Below, piece after piece: positions 1 to 11,919 of a stretch of DNA of 64,000 nucleotides (the stretch's first letter is position 1; every line of letters starts with the position of its first letter). This DNA is from Gnetum montanum. Its lineage: Eukaryota > Streptophyta > Gnetopsida > Gnetales > Gnetaceae. A model generated the notes under the pieces. The model was not told the origin of the DNA and searched no databases. It was given only the letters and a program-made list of their open reading frames with translations. The position numbers were made by a program, and so were the translations under genes. Location of the stretch: positions 338,683 through 402,682 of the forward strand of contig MNCI01023815.1 in the NCBI GenBank assembly GCA_015680685.1, read 5' to 3'.

Positions 1-29
1 TTGTTGAGCTGCTGCTGCTGGTACTGCTA

Positions 30-1691
30 CTAAATAGTGCTAGTAGAGGTGAAAAATAAGAATTTGCGTGGTAGTTTACCGTGAGAGAGAATGTGACGGG
101 TGGCTTCTGAGATTCGGGCCTTGGCAGCACCCATTCGAGCTTCTGCAACAGCTCTGCGTTCCTGGGCCTTCTTGCGGGCTTTGGCAATCTCGTTCTGCAT
201 GTTTTCGTAAGCCTTGGCTCTCTTCTCCTCCAGTTTGCGCTCAACCTTCTTCATTTTAATGGAGGCCCTGACCTTCTGTTCATCTTCCCAGCCACTTATG
301 ATGGCGTCGTCGCGCTTGAAGCGATTCTCTGTCTTGGCCAATTTCGCCTCCTCCCACGCCCTCGCCTTGGCCTCGATCTCCTCCCTCTTCACCTTCTCCA
401 GCGCCACAGACACGGCGCTGCCGCTGCCGCTGCCCACCACAACTTCCTTGTTTCTCCAGCTCCCCCCGCTCGGCCTTTCTGCATCGGTTGCTGCAACGGA
501 ATACCGGAATTAAGTTCTTTAATTTCTTGATTCGCGCTCGTTTCACGAAAACATAAACCAATTGCTCGAAAGTTTGATTTCATGCACCTGTAAATTAAAC
601 TCAACTCAATTGACAATCAATTCGAAAAATCGAATCAAACTTTTGGTTTCACGGCTGAAATTACTTGTCAAAGCAGCTCATGATCCAATTTGCAATCAAA
701 GCACATGAATTATTCCTTTCGGTTAACCGAGTTCGCAGTTTGGCCGGATGGCAAAGCAATTTTGTTCTAAGGGTAAACTAATTTTGCTCGCAATCAATTT
801 CAATTTCGCTTAAAACACAGTTCAAAAAGTGATCAATGTCAATCAAAATTTTAGAAAACGAATTTTTTGAAAACCTAGAGGCAAATAACATGTTTCATCC
901 TGTTCTGTTTGCTCGTGCAACTTCAATAAATTTGTGAACTTAGCCATGAGCGAGATGGATTGGATCTTGAACAGAGTTGCACTTAAACCAAACTGGTTTG
1001 CAGGTGGGCGAAATTACTCTTAAAAATTTGGCGAATTCGATTTACGAAAGGAGCAAAAACAGTATAGATGTCACGACTTTACCAGTGGGAGTATCGACAG
1101 GGACAAGGGCAAGAGAGTCACGAAGGCTGCGGGTGGGCTGCTGCTGCTGCGGTTCTCGCAGAGGTGAAGATGAGGCAACGAGAGCCAGACGCTCATGCTC
1201 CTGCTCATACTGATTCTGGTTGTGACGAACACGTTGATCGTAAAATTGCTGCTGCTGCTGCTGCTCCTGTTCTTCGTTTTCCCGATCATCCTCTCCGATC
1301 CCGGGAAGGCTCCGAAGTGGCAGTCCCCCAGCCGAGGGAGTAAGCTGATCCCCGCGCAGAAGGAGCTCTTCCAGAGCGTCCTGCGAAACCGAGGCAGCGG
1401 CGGTGTTGTTGTTCCGGGCTGCGTTCAGTACGTTGTTGAATTCACGGCTGAGACTGATGCTTTCGCTCTCCGCGTACGACGAGTACGCCGACGACGACAC
1501 CACCGACGAAGTATCCGACCAATTCCTGCTTCGTCGCTCCCGTCTTCGTGGCCTCAGCCGTGGCCCCGGCCCCGGCCCCAATCCCGTGTTCCCGTTCACT
1601 GGCCGCTGCTCTGCCACGTGGATGTCCTGGAATCCGTCCGCTGAGCCTCGCTCCTCTTCATCATCATCATCTTCTTCGTCCTCCTCATCAT
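30..1691 (-). CDS. Remorin family protein, group 4-like (3' exons; first exon not found)
   Basis: Remorins are plant-specific plasma-membrane nanodomain proteins acting in signalling, cell-to-cell transport and microbe responses. Exon 1691-1083 encodes an acidic Asp/Glu run, then a DIH motif, a Ser-rich stretch, SREFN, a poly-Gln run and ALVPVDTPT. It ends in a GT donor at 1082-1081. The last exon, about 490-30, encodes the C-terminal coiled-coil remorin domain (VKREEIEAKARAWEEAKLAK, then an RFKRDDAIISGWE block, then KKVERKLEEKRAKA) and a hydrophobic tail before the TAG stop at 30-32. Two acceptors 12 bases apart (exon start 490 or 478) both keep frame. DIH plus SREFN upstream of the domain match what I remember of Arabidopsis group 4 remorins. 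An in-frame TGA lies just upstream of the acidic run, next to an AG at 1693-1692, so a further 5' exon is needed. Its position is unknown. The frame is intact, so this is the only probably functional gene here. Confidence 0.85.
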
Positions 1692-1767
1692 CTGCAAATC
1701 ACGCCAACATCCAATCGTTTTGGTTTCAGTCGCTTTTGCATCGTTTACTCGAATTCATTCACTCGAA

Positions 1768-2438
1768 TGGATCGGACCCAACCTTGGGCGTTGCCGCCGG
1801 GATCACGCGAGTCATCGAAGCGCCCCCCCGTTCCGGAAGAAACCGGCTGTTTGCCGCGGACGCTAATTGCGGAATCCTGTGGCACACCACGTAATTTTCT
1901 CGATCAGGGATTCAGAATTCATAACATGGTAAAATTGCAGTTTCAGTGTCACGGTTACGCGGCTACAGAGGAGCGGAAACAAAGTGGAGAAGGGCTACGG
2001 AAAAGCAGTACCTGCAGTGTTCCGGATTGAGTAGGACTGGGACTGGGATGACGATAATTGCCGTTGCCAATCCTGAGATTGGAAACGGAGCGCGAACCCA
2101 CGGGAGGCAGCGGCCGTCCGGGCCGTACACAGCCAATACCACCGCCACAACCAGACTCAGCCACAGAGGAAGAGGAGCAGGCGCAGGAAGACGAAGAGGA
2201 AGAGCCTGCAACAGGAAAAGCCGAACCTCCTCCTGATTGGGACGCCATGCAATACCAATTATCATCAAACTTGGACCGACCGACGGATGAAGCAAAAGCC
2301 AAGCACTCAAAAACACAGGCTTCGGTGGCGACGACGATAATCGCAGAGGCAGAGGCAGAGGCAGAGGCAGAGACAGAGATAACGGAATTACAGCAACCTG
2401 AGACGTCTGAATTTGCTCATTTGTTGGCGAGAATGTGA
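1768..2438 (+). CDS. Possible divergent gene of unknown function (weak)
   Basis: An ATG at 1768 opens a Pro-rich, GC-rich reading frame with a possible GT donor near 1890. A second open stretch (about 2058-2438) encodes a Pro/Gln segment, a Glu-rich run (EEEEQAQEDEEEE), a segment with DWDAMQYQLSSN, and an (AE)n run, ending in TGA. I do not recognise the protein. It would be transcribed divergently from the remorin. The Glu-rich run is read from simple repeats and its antisense is an open Ser-rich frame, so this could be remorin promoter or 5' UTR sequence. Only transcript evidence could settle it. Confidence 0.2.
2343..2378. repeat. Hexanucleotide microsatellite (GAGGCA)n
   Basis: About five to six copies of GCAGAG, giving an (AE)n peptide on the plus strand. 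The flanking DNA from 2440 to about 3120 is GC-rich with CACGTG-type motifs but no gene I can support. Confidence 0.8.
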
Positions 2439-3535
2439 GAGAGACCCGCGAACAGGGACGCCGCGCAGGAGGCCACGACAGCGGAGGGTTGCACTGCAAA
2501 CACGTAACTGGTGGCCCCGCACGATGGCGGCAGGCAGCCACGGACGGACCGCACAGGGCGGCTGCCACGTGGACCACGAGCTGGGAGCCACGGTTGCCGA
2601 CCTCAGCTTTGACGTGGCGCATCTGCTCGTGGTTCCTGGCCGTGGCTTCGTTTTATCACCCGCGTGTTCTTTGTTTTGGCTACGCCTGCCGGGCCTCCTC
2701 CTCCTCCTCATCCTTCTTCTTCTAATCTGCCTTCGTCCTTTACCCGGGCAACGCATCCACATCATTTTCATTTTATAGCACTTAAAATATTCAACTTTTG
2801 CCTTTGCCTTTTTAATTTTGTAGCACTTAAAATATTCAGCTTGCTTTTTTCGTTGCCACGTGTCGGGGCTTTTATCCGAAACAGTTAACATAGTGAGCCC
2901 CTTGACGGGATTCCGCGTGCCACGTTTTAATCGGACGAGAGTTGGCGAATAAATTAAATGGGGGAAGACGAGGGCGTCAGTGTTTTTGGTTGTCGGTCGG
3001 ATCGGCTCGTGAAAATGACGTGCCACGTGGGCGTTTTCGCATCGTCTACGATCCAAATTTAACGCATCGCGGTTGTCGCGCATCTCCGGTCAAATTTCCT
3101 TTTTAACGGCCTGATTTCTACGACGACCCGCAGCGGTAAACTTGTGTTTCGTTGACAGGACGTGATTGGGTGAAAAGTCTGTCATTGTTTGGGCGTGGAA
3201 TTTTGCATCAGTCGCTGCCTGTTTTTGCACCGAATCTCCAGAGGTACGTCGGCAATAAAATTAGTTTGAAATTAAGCCCCACGCTAATGATTACGGAAAT
3301 GGTTACAATTGTTTGTCTTTGTGTTCAATGACGATGGTTAAGATTGCTATGAAAATTGAGGGAAAAATGAAAGAGTAGGGATCACCGTAAAAAATGGAGG
3401 GAATTCATGGTGGGTGAAAATGATAAAAAATGTAAGCACTTTTTTTACAATCGGGTATTTTCAAAGAATCCTGTAGGTAAACCAAAGTGTTAAATATAAC
3501 AAAATGTTAGTAATTGTTAGGTGGTATTCAAGACA

Positions 3536-3611
3536 AACATTACATTTATATCATGAAAATTAAATTTTTACCCAACATTACATTTATATCATGAAAATTA
3601 AATTTTTACCC
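3536..3611. repeat. Perfect 38 bp tandem duplication
   Basis: Two adjacent identical 38-base units, each starting AACATTACATTTATATC and ending TTTTTACCC. Typical of replication slippage. Confidence 0.9.
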
Positions 3612-4553
3612 AACAACAAAATGGTTGACTTACACTAAATTTAATAAGAAAAAATTGTATAGACCATTTAGTGTGATATTATATTTTTGTCTTAAAGGTT
3701 TTGTTTAAGGGAAACTAACAATCACCTTTTCTTCGATAAGAATTTGCATGCATCCATATTTCACTTTTTTATTCTAAGATAATGTGAAGTCCAGTAGAAA
3801 TAGAATTTGAAATTGAAGAATCTATTCCAAAAACAATGAGTTCATATCATGAAAAATAAATAAAAGTTCCATGAAGTGGGTAATTAGGACCAGGGCAACG
3901 AAAATAGATAAGACAAAATTTGTATTGCAATACCATACGATACTACGTCTTCAGTCGAGGACAAATTAAAAATTTGGCTGAATGCAACAAATGCCACTAA
4001 TGCAAAACGACGAAATTTTATAAGACAAAAATAACAAGAGGAGATGAAAGCTATTCAACAATCAAACGTGACTTTGGTACAGGAATGCTTTGTGTTGGTA
4101 ATGCAAAATATTTTATGTAACAATACCAATGGAGATCCAGCCACCCACAATATCCTTGTAATAGGAGAGCAGTAAACGCAGAAAGGCATTGTTTAAAGAA
4201 ATGCGCCACTTTAAAAAGATAATAAATGTAAAACAATGACAATCCATCCGCATGCAATTTGTCGGAATTCGGAAAGGGTAATGCAAATGGGTATATTTTG
4301 GTATCGATCATGATCTTTTAAAGAGGAATGTCAAAATCAAATTACTTTAAAATTTAGATGCTACTTTTAGATAAAATACTTCTAAAACACGTCGACCTGC
4401 AATGATTCGATCAACAGCAGTTTACCAACGGCATGACAAGGCTTGGGCCCTCCGGTGCCAACTTCTTAGGTTAGTGGCCAGGACAAGGAGAAAGGTTGCA
4501 TGCTGTGATCCTAACCTAAATCCTGAGTTTAAAAAAGTTCTCCTATGAAAGGG

Positions 4554-4603
4554 AGTAGCACGAAAGGATTTGTCAGAAAGTAGCACGAAAGGATTTGTCA
4601 GAA
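4554..4603. repeat. Perfect 25 bp tandem duplication
   Basis: Two adjacent copies of a 25-base unit beginning AGTAGCACGAAAGG and ending GTCAGAA. Confidence 0.9.
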
Positions 4604-4739
4604 AGTGAATTAGATCATTCAATCTCACATGATTTAGTATAAAAAAATAAGGCAGGAAATTTCCCTACAAGTTAAAAAATAAAAGGTTATTATTTTCTAT
4701 AGTTTTATAAAAAGATGCTTGCTAGGCCTAGCATTCACC

Positions 4740-5260
4740 TATCTAGAGAAGTTTATAAGGTCACTTAGAAAATAGAATGCTTCAATGATGGGAAAAAAAT
4801 GGCTTCAAAAATGAAATATTAAATATCAAGATTTAAATTTGAGCTTTAAGGATCTAAAAACAAGGATCACATAGAAGGCGTGTGAAGCACATGTTGGAAC
4901 AACCATATGGCAAAAACAATATTATTTGTAGCAAATTCAAGGAGGATCTTTAACAAAGATGCCTACTCATTTAGCTATATGAATTAATCTTTAAAGAGAA
5001 CGACACATCTATATATTTTGTATACATATAGAACTAGTAGAAGATGAAGAGCATATTTTTTTGAATTGTCCTTTCTTTAATGCTCTTAGACTTAAATATA
5101 GTATTCAGACAACAACTTTGCCACATTTCTTTGAGCTAGAGATGCCAATTTTAGGTCATTTTCTTCATGAGATGTCCAAGACCCATCATGACCATATCAA
5201 AGCCTTGTAATAAAAAAATTTTGTCCTATAGACCCTTTGTGGTCTCACAAGAATATAATT
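4740..5260 (+). pseudogene. LINE-type reverse transcriptase 3' end (zinc-binding tail), degenerate
   Basis: Broken plus-strand translation contains EDEEHIFLNCPFFNALR about 60 codons after a KTRIT/KACEAH stretch. The pattern of an acidic run, H, then C-P-F-x-N-x-x-R resembles the zf-RVT-like tail of plant non-LTR retrotransposons. Frameshifts and stops are present throughout. No target duplications or poly-A tail could be assigned. Confidence 0.4.
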
Positions 5261-6230
5261 AAGCATTTCCATTTTCCATTTCCATTTTGAGGGTAAATGG
5301 TCATTAAGTCAACCCTTAGCCACCTTGGAAAAAACTATGTAATGAATGGTATTTAAAATTTTGATTTAAAATTTCTTTTATAAACATAGTTAACTTGGAG
5401 CTATATTCATGTTCCATTTTTTCTTAGTCTATGTATCATTTCAAGGTAAAGCCTTGGGGCACACTAGAAAGCTTTCTCCCTTGTAGACTAAGAATTGCAA
5501 ACAAGGCATACTTGGGAAATTGTGATTGTTTAACTTTTATATTTTCAATAAGATTTATGATAATGACCAACAAAACATAATTATTTAGAAAATTATTAAA
5601 CATTTTTATTTTACTTTTTAGGGTTGGTTACATAGTTTCATTAAGTTAAATATGTCAAAGTGCTTAGTAATGGAAGCTTTTTAAGATTGGTTGAGTTTTT
5701 GTGAAAGAATTAATTTTTGGTGAGGATATATATTTGATAAAATTGAATAAGTGAGATTTTCAAAATTATAATTGAATTCAAAATGTAATTGTATTTAAGA
5801 AATAATGATTTTATGCTTCAATGTGTTATTGCTACTTCATGTACTTTGCTTTAGTATAAAATAGAAAGTTTGCAACTTAACAAAACATCAAATTAATAGC
5901 CCCATAATTGTATTTCAGAATTACATTATAAGTGAATTACATGCTTGTTAATATATATATTTTGCTCAAAAAGTCTTCTCCCATTGACATCTAATAAAAT
6001 AATGGATGATGACTTTTGGGTTTTCTAATTTAAAAATAAAATATAAAAATTACAAGGATTTTATCCTATTTATGAAAAATAACTAATTCAAAACTAATTT
6101 TTGCCATGGTACATGACTATAATTCTTAACTTGGCTTGTCTTGGACTTAAGTCTTCATTTATGACAATAAGAATTTCACATCAAAATTCCATCTTTTAGT
6201 ATTAAATTTGAGTTGTTTATAGATGCTTGA
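5261..6230. other. AT-rich intergenic DNA, nothing recognised
   Basis: No open frame above 60 codons and no motif I could assign on either strand. Probably old transposon remains. Confidence 0.4.
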
Positions 6231-7181
6231 TTTGTTTCTACTTGTGAATCTTCATTTATCCTTGGCATCCCAATCTTGCTATATAAGAATTCAATTTTGT
6301 AAGGTTGTAGGATTCTCATCATAAGATTTGGTAATTGTTCATTTGTCTTAACATGATTTATCTTGATTATACTCTCCTTGACTTTTTACTTGAGGAAATA
6401 GCACTTGATGTCAAAATATTTGGATTTCTTGTGAAGTACATACCTTTTTGATAGCATAATTGTTACTAGGTTGTCACATAGCAGATCAATTAGAATCTTC
6501 CTTCAAAGTTAAGCTACTTAAATGACTTTTTCAACCAGAGTACATGTTGTACATACTTTGCCATGGAAATAAATTTAGCTTTGCATGTTGAGAGACTAAC
6601 AAAAGTTTTCTTAGTTGACTTCTACTATATAGAATTTGTACCATGAAATATGAGTACCCCCTAAAGTAGATTTTCTATTAATTTGATCTCCAACCCAATC
6701 AACATCTAAATATGCATGGAACAATCCACCTCTTTTAATAATATTTAATCCTAAATTTATAGTAAACTCTAGGTCAAATCTTATTTGATACAAAAATCTA
6801 AGTAATCTAATGTTACTTCTATAAATCAATGCATCAACAAGTGGTGTGCCATCCTTCAAGGTTGATTTCATGTTTAGATAAAGTGGAGCATTTTTTGTTT
6901 TCAGATCTTGTAGCCTATAATTATCAACTTTTAATTTTGCAAATTTTGTTTGATGAATTTTGAGCTCTCATTCAACTTGATCAACTTGTATTTCAATAAA
7001 ATATTTGAGCAAATCCATGTCTTTCATCTCAAATTCAATCTCTATTTCACGTTTAAACTCTTCAATCAAATTATTGTTAGTTTTTATGAAAACTTGATCA
7101 TCTACAAAAACTGAAATCATGTTAATATTAATACCATCATGATTGATAAAACATTGTTTTAGTAAATATATCAGTCAATTG
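6230..7181 (-). pseudogene. Ty1/Copia pol fragment F, 3' part (RT C-terminus and RNase H)
   Basis: Minus-strand translation gives the Copia RT active-site block as SVFVDDQVF (usual YVDD changed to FVDD), then FEMKDMDLLKYF and YRSNIRLLRFLYQIR. RNase H follows with YLDVDWVGD and RKSTLGG, and HVKTNEQL near 6,340. Order and spacing match Copia pol. Stops and frameshifts interrupt it. The 5' part continues at 8,131-8,750 beyond an inserted LTR. Confidence 0.85.
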
Positions 7182-8130
7182 TGATATCATAGATGGTAGG
7201 TCGCATCTATGTCGTTGCATCCTCAACGATGCATCTCAGTTGGTTACTATGTTGTAGATGCTATGTTGCATTTGCTATAACGTAGTTGCATTGATGCATC
7301 CTCATTGACGCATCCTCATCAACACAATCAAATGCATTAATGCATATGCATCAATGTAGTGCCTTTATTTGCCTATAAATATGCAAGCATTTGTCATGTA
7401 ATTGGTGTTATTTGGTCAATAGTGTAGCCAAACTCTTGCAGTTTTCGTCCATAATCTTAGCAAATAGACAATGAGTGCTCGCAACATGGATTTGAGTCAA
7501 TTGTATGGTGCCTTGTTCAAGTGACATTATACCTAGACATAGTTCATGAATGACAATAAGATTGAGATTGATTCATATTCATTGCAACACTTTAACTTAG
7601 AATAGATTTACTTTCATTCTAATTTACTTTCTATGTACTTAGTTAATATGTATATTTGTATGCACATTAATCAATTGATGGAATGAGTGCAACTAGTTTT
7701 GAATGTAAACACATATTTGCTTAGTAATCCTGGCAACGTTATTGCTTGGTTTGCCCGATAGCATAACACTTGATAATCCCAACAGTGGGTATATGAGTTC
7801 TGGACATGTACAACAAGCTGGGAATGGACACCCATTGCCCTTAGGATAGTTTTAGGATTTAAATTTCTTTTTAATTAGATTAGTTAATTCACTTCTATAT
7901 TATTATCTATTTTAGTTTAAGGCCCTAATAACATCATAAATCATATGTCTCATTTTGGACTAAACCCTATGTGATAGAGCTACCACTAGCCCAAGTGGGA
8001 AAATAGTGACGTACGATCAATGCTTAAAATCTAGATACCATACTAGTTCCATCTACAGAATTTGACCAGATTGCATGTGAATGCTTGTAATTTGTATGGT
8101 TGGGCATAGGGAACACTTGCTGCTCAATAA
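7182..8130 (+). mobile_element. Solo LTR E, Athila-like Gypsy LTR family, inserted in Copia F
   Basis: Starts TGATATCATAG and ends near TTGCTGCTCAATA. It shares a TATAAATA box followed by GCA-rich transcribed sequence, and the 3' end block TTTGTATGGTTGGGCATAGGG, with the solo LTR at 30,798-31,665 and (reversed) with the LTRs of element B. It separates the two halves of the Copia pol fragment. No internal region or PBS follows, so it is a solo LTR. The exact 3' boundary and target duplication are uncertain. The region also holds TGCATC/GATGCA-rich sequence. Confidence 0.65.
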
Positions 8131-8750
8131 TGCTTATGATATAATGTGGGAGCGAATGAGCATGACTTGTAATTTTTCTTAATTAGAAAATCATTGATTC
8201 TTTCAAACCAAGCTCTAAGTACCTATTTTAATCCATAGAGTGCTTTTTTTAGTTTATAAACCTTAATTTCTTGTCCTTTTTAAATGAAGCTTGTTGGTTA
8301 ATAAATAGATATGTCCTCTTCTAGATTGCCATTTAGCAAAAATGTGTTTATCTCCATTTGATGTAATTTAAGATCTTTATGGGCTGCTAGAGACATCATG
8401 ATTATTATAGTTTCAAATCTTGCCACTAGTGCAAATATTTCTTCTTAATTAATATGCTTCTTTTGCTTAAAACCTCTTGCAACTAGTCTTGCCTTGTAGT
8501 TAGAAAATTCACATTTCTCATTGTATTTGTTTTTTAAAAACCACTTGCAATGAATAATCTTCTTATCTTTTAGTTTATCTCTCAAATCCCATTTTTTCAT
8601 TTATTATAATGAAATCATGCTCCTTTTACATTACTTATTATCAAGCATGATCCTTCAAAGCTTCATCAGTAATTTTAGGTTCATGAGTACATGCTGAATA
8701 TGCAACATGACTTGTGACTTGTGATCTTGTATATCTTCTATAATAGTTAT
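8131..8750 (-). pseudogene. Ty1/Copia pol fragment F, 5' part (RT N-terminus)
   Basis: Minus-strand translation reads KWFLKNKYNEKCEFSNYKAR, then LVARGFKQKKHIN, then HQMEINTFLLNGNLEEDI and KALYGLK: the canonical start of the Copia RT domain. Several stops interrupt it. The sequence resumes at 7,181 after solo LTR E. From 8,750 to about 9,100 there may be integrase C-terminal remains, too decayed to call. Confidence 0.85.
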
Positions 8751-9105
8751 TGTCTAGTGTTTATTCTTGAGGGTGAATTTTACTAATCCATGATTTTTGA
8801 TGTATTAACTCAATTTTTCCAGTTACTAGATTTTCTTAATTCCTATCTTTTCTTCAAGAAATCTAACATCTCTAGTTGAGTATAATTCCCTTTTAATTGG
8901 ATTGTAATATATATACCCATTGGTTTTTTTTTTCATAGCTAAAAAATATGCATTTAACACTGGTCAATATGTGTACTATATCATTTGATCTATCATAATC
9001 ATTATCTTCATAAACTTTAGTTATCACAATTTGGATATTCATACTCCTTATTGACATTTTATTAGTTGGACTTGATTATCCTCTTTTTAAACACCTCAAA
9101 TTCCT

Positions 9106-9125
9106 ATCATGGTATCAAAGCAAGT
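9106..9125 (+). other. Copia-type primer binding site (initiator tRNA-Met)
   Basis: CTATCA is followed directly by TGGTATCAAAGCAAG, one base off the usual Copia PBS TGGTATCAGAGC. This implies the remnant of a plus-strand Copia element whose 5' LTR ended at about 9,108. A degenerate frame near 9,540-9,900 (plus) could be its gag but has no diagnostic motif. Confidence 0.5.
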
Positions 9126-9984
9126 TGGTCCAATTGTTTGTCCTTTATATATTATAATTGTGAATAATGAAGTTTAGGGTTGTAGGTTGTTGGTAGCATT
9201 TATTATGCCATGTAAGTTAAAATTTTATTTATAGCATCATTTGCCCATCAACCTAGGGCACATTTGTAGTGTAAACCTAGACCTTATGTTGCTTGAGCTT
9301 CTTGTGGCTAAAGTAAATAGCATATGTGCTCATTAATTTTCTTTGGAGCTACCATGGTGGTTTGTTTGTTTGTTAGTTCAATCTAAGTGTTTATCTCTTT
9401 CTTATTATGTGCCTATGATTGCCTTAGCTACATTCCAATTAGGTAGAATTCCCCATAATCTATTGTTGCATGTTATTTTATTATTGTTCTTTCTAATTAA
9501 CAAAATGTCAAGTTGATTATTTGTGTTAATTCAATTTTTGTAAATTAGTTATGACACCATAAGATAAGGACACTGTCCCAAGTAGTGAGGGTTCCTTGTC
9601 AAAGTGCCTACACACAAAAAGTTTATCTTCAAGGATAAGTTCTCTATATAATGTGCTAACAATGCATTATACTATGGTTTTGAAATTACCATAGTCACTA
9701 AAGAAGGAGCTAACAAAGAAACAGATGAAGCCCTACATTGTGTTGAAGTTCAAAATTTCAATGTACCATTATCTAGTTGACGGTGTGAAAACCCTAATTA
9801 AAGAGCTTCCCAATAAGTTTATCACATTAAGGCTTTTGTCATTGGTTGCATTTAAACTAATAAGGATTGACTCCTTGGTGGTTTACCTCACATATAAGAG
9901 TTAACATGATGTAGTAACCTTTTTTCCTATCCTTTTTTATCTTCCTTTTGATGGATTTCTTAAAACAATGATGTAACAACCTTT

Positions 9985-10070
9985 TTTTTAATAAGCTCAT
10001 GATCTAATCTTTTTTGCACATGTCCAAATCATCTAAGATTTCATTCTTGTAGTTTATCTAAAATAGAAGT
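9985..10070 (-). pseudogene. LINE reverse transcriptase C-terminus, part 2 of 2
   Basis: Minus-strand translation contains ILDKLQE-stop-NLRWFGHVQKR, matching the C-terminal KMRENRLRWFGHVQRR block familiar from plant LINE polymerases. Its upstream partner lies 19.7 kb away at 29,777-30,120. The two were one sequence before the Tat/Ogre element inserted. Confidence 0.8.
10066..10070. other. Target-site duplication GAAGT (left)
   Basis: Five bases immediately before the 5' LTR, identical to 29,777-29,781 immediately after the 3' LTR. Five bases is the expected size for Gypsy integration. Confidence 0.9.
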
Positions 10071-11759
10071 TGAAACACCACTAATTTCAGCCTAACACTT
10101 TGAAACGACTCAAGCCCTTTCGAGCATTCAGGAGGCAAAATTTGACTAAGGCATGGAGCTCATGCCTAGCTTGCTCACGTTGTCAAGCTAGCTTGCCCTC
10201 AGTGTGAGAAACTCCAAATGGCGTCAGAATCAAGTCAAAAGTGGCTCAGTCTGAGGATGCAAGGCATTCTTGAGGGTCACTTTTGTGCCTAATTCAAAGT
10301 TTCAGCATACAAGATTCAAATTTCAGGTCAAAAAAGTGCAAATTTTCTCAGTCACACTGAGGTCACGTTGTTAGTGTGAGTGCAGCGTGAGAAACTCTCA
10401 GAGCTTAAAATTGAGTCAAAATGACATGATTCCAAGGTGCAAGTCATCCTTAGGGTTCATTGTCGACAAGGTTCAAGTCCCAGCCCCTAGAATTCCAAAT
10501 TTCAAGTCCAAAAATTACAAGTTTTGCAGGTCATGTTGTGGTCACACTACACTCACACTGGCAGCGTGAGTCCAGCGTGACTTGCCAAAAGTGGCAAAAA
10601 ACAAGTCACTTTCAACCTCAGTTTTTGATTTTCAGGTCACTCTCAGGGTCAACCACAGTGAGACAACAGAATCAGGCTTCAAAAATCAATATTTGGAGTG
10701 AAATGCATCATTTTCAAGTCACTCACGTCGAGGTCATGCTGAAGTCATGCTGCAGTGTGAGTGTAGCATGAGTGCAGCATGAGCACGCTGAGGACATGCT
10801 AGGACAAAATCAACTCACGTTGGAAGTTCTTGTCAAGCAGAGATGCCTCAAATAGCCACGGAACCATTCGAATCGACACCCTGTAGCAGTCGAGTTAGAG
10901 ATCCAGAAGTTTCAAGCAAGCTAGAGCTAATTTCTCTTGTCATACATTATTATTTCATTTAAATTTTCATTCGTGAGCTTGTCAGGCTCTTACGCTCTGA
11001 ATTGTATGTACTTTCATGAGTGTAAGCTAGCTTGAGTAAGTTGTCACACGTTGTAAGATACAATGCACTTGGTCCAGAACGTAGCTTGCCCACACACATC
11101 CAACTCACATACAGTTGTCCATTGGACACGTGTCACACAATCTGTTTTTCTCTCATCTCTCAGCCGTTGATTCCATCCATGATTTTCGTGCTCGAACCTG
11201 GCCAAACCGTATAAATACCCTGTCAATTCACATAAATAGGGTTGGTAGTTTTGGAGGTTGATGGCTTAGGAAACTCAGACCAGCAATCCTTGGGCGCTCA
11301 GGCACACTTGACTCCTAGCATCTAAGCACTTCTGAAACACATCACATCATCACATCACCTCGGGGCTTGGCGCTTGACCTGTCATTCACACGTGCAGCTA
11401 CGCTCTGACCAGTGCACATCTTTTTCTAAGCAATATAATACAGTTCATTTTGCCAGCCATTATTTTGTTTACTCTGTTTACATTTAGTTTACGTTTTTTT
11501 TTGCAATACCGATTCTGCATACGTTTCTATTGCACATTGTTTACGTTTCAAAAATTAGTTACGATAATCCCAATGCAGGCTACAGTTTACATGTGGGGAA
11601 GTCCTTGGTTGGTTTACATGCAGACCATCCAAGGCACTCTGCCTTCGTTTCCTTTTCCAACTTTCCCTCAAGCGAAGGTAGGGTCAACTATGTCTGTCTG
11701 ACGATCTTTCGGTGTCTATTTTCCCTTCTAGCCTTATATCGATGATTTAGGTCAGTATA
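10071..11759 (+). repeat. 5' LTR of the Tat/Ogre element
   Basis: Begins TGAAACACCACTAATT and ends AGTATA (TG...TA termini). It is matched along its length by 28,062-29,776. The U3 part is crowded with CTCACGCTG/CAGCGTGAG motifs in both orientations. A TATAAATA box lies near 11,210 and a polyadenylation-like region near 11,440. Confidence 0.92.
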
Positions 11760-11765
11760 GTAAAT

Positions 11766-11784
11766 TGGCGCTAGAGGAAGGGCC
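11766..11784 (+). other. Primer binding site of the Tat/Ogre element
   Basis: TGGCGCTAGAGGAAGGGCC begins seven bases after the LTR end. The TGG start is expected, complementary to a tRNA 3' CCA. I recall similar TGGCGCTAGA sites in other plant Gypsy elements, but cannot name the tRNA with confidence. Confidence 0.75.
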
Positions 11785-11919
11785 AACTTGTTTGTTGTCT
11801 ATCAAAACATTGATCACGCCACCTATCCAAACGCTGCACAGACTAAGTGCTAAAACCAAAGCTCAACTTGTCCAGCTAGCTTGCATACGCCAGCTTGACT
11901 TACCCGTCCTGTCCCTGTT

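Larger units (their letters stand above)
3120..4740. other. AT-rich intergenic DNA, no gene seen
   Basis: Composition drops sharply from the GC-rich genic segment. Short frames such as 4051-4311 (minus) have no recognisable motifs. Apart from two small tandem duplications nothing stands out. Confidence 0.5.

Noticed and set aside
1195-1644. Leu-rich plus-strand ORF opposite the remorin exon
   Set aside because: It is the antisense of the poly-Gln and Ser-rich remorin coding sequence. The minus strand carries the conserved motifs.
1963-2622. 219-codon minus-strand ORF, candidate remorin first exon
   Set aside because: Low-complexity Leu/Pro/Ser composition arising from antisense of Glu/Ala repeats. 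No remorin-like motif and no suitable donor in phase.
4051-4311. 86-codon minus ORF in the AT-rich flank
   Set aside because: No motif, no plausible gene context, and length within chance expectation for this much sequence.
7150-7181. QLTDIFTK on the minus strand, like the end of a Copia RNase H
   Set aside because: It is out of frame with the adjacent RT sequence (KQCFINHDGIN), and the true RNase H end is at about 6,300. Probably coincidence.
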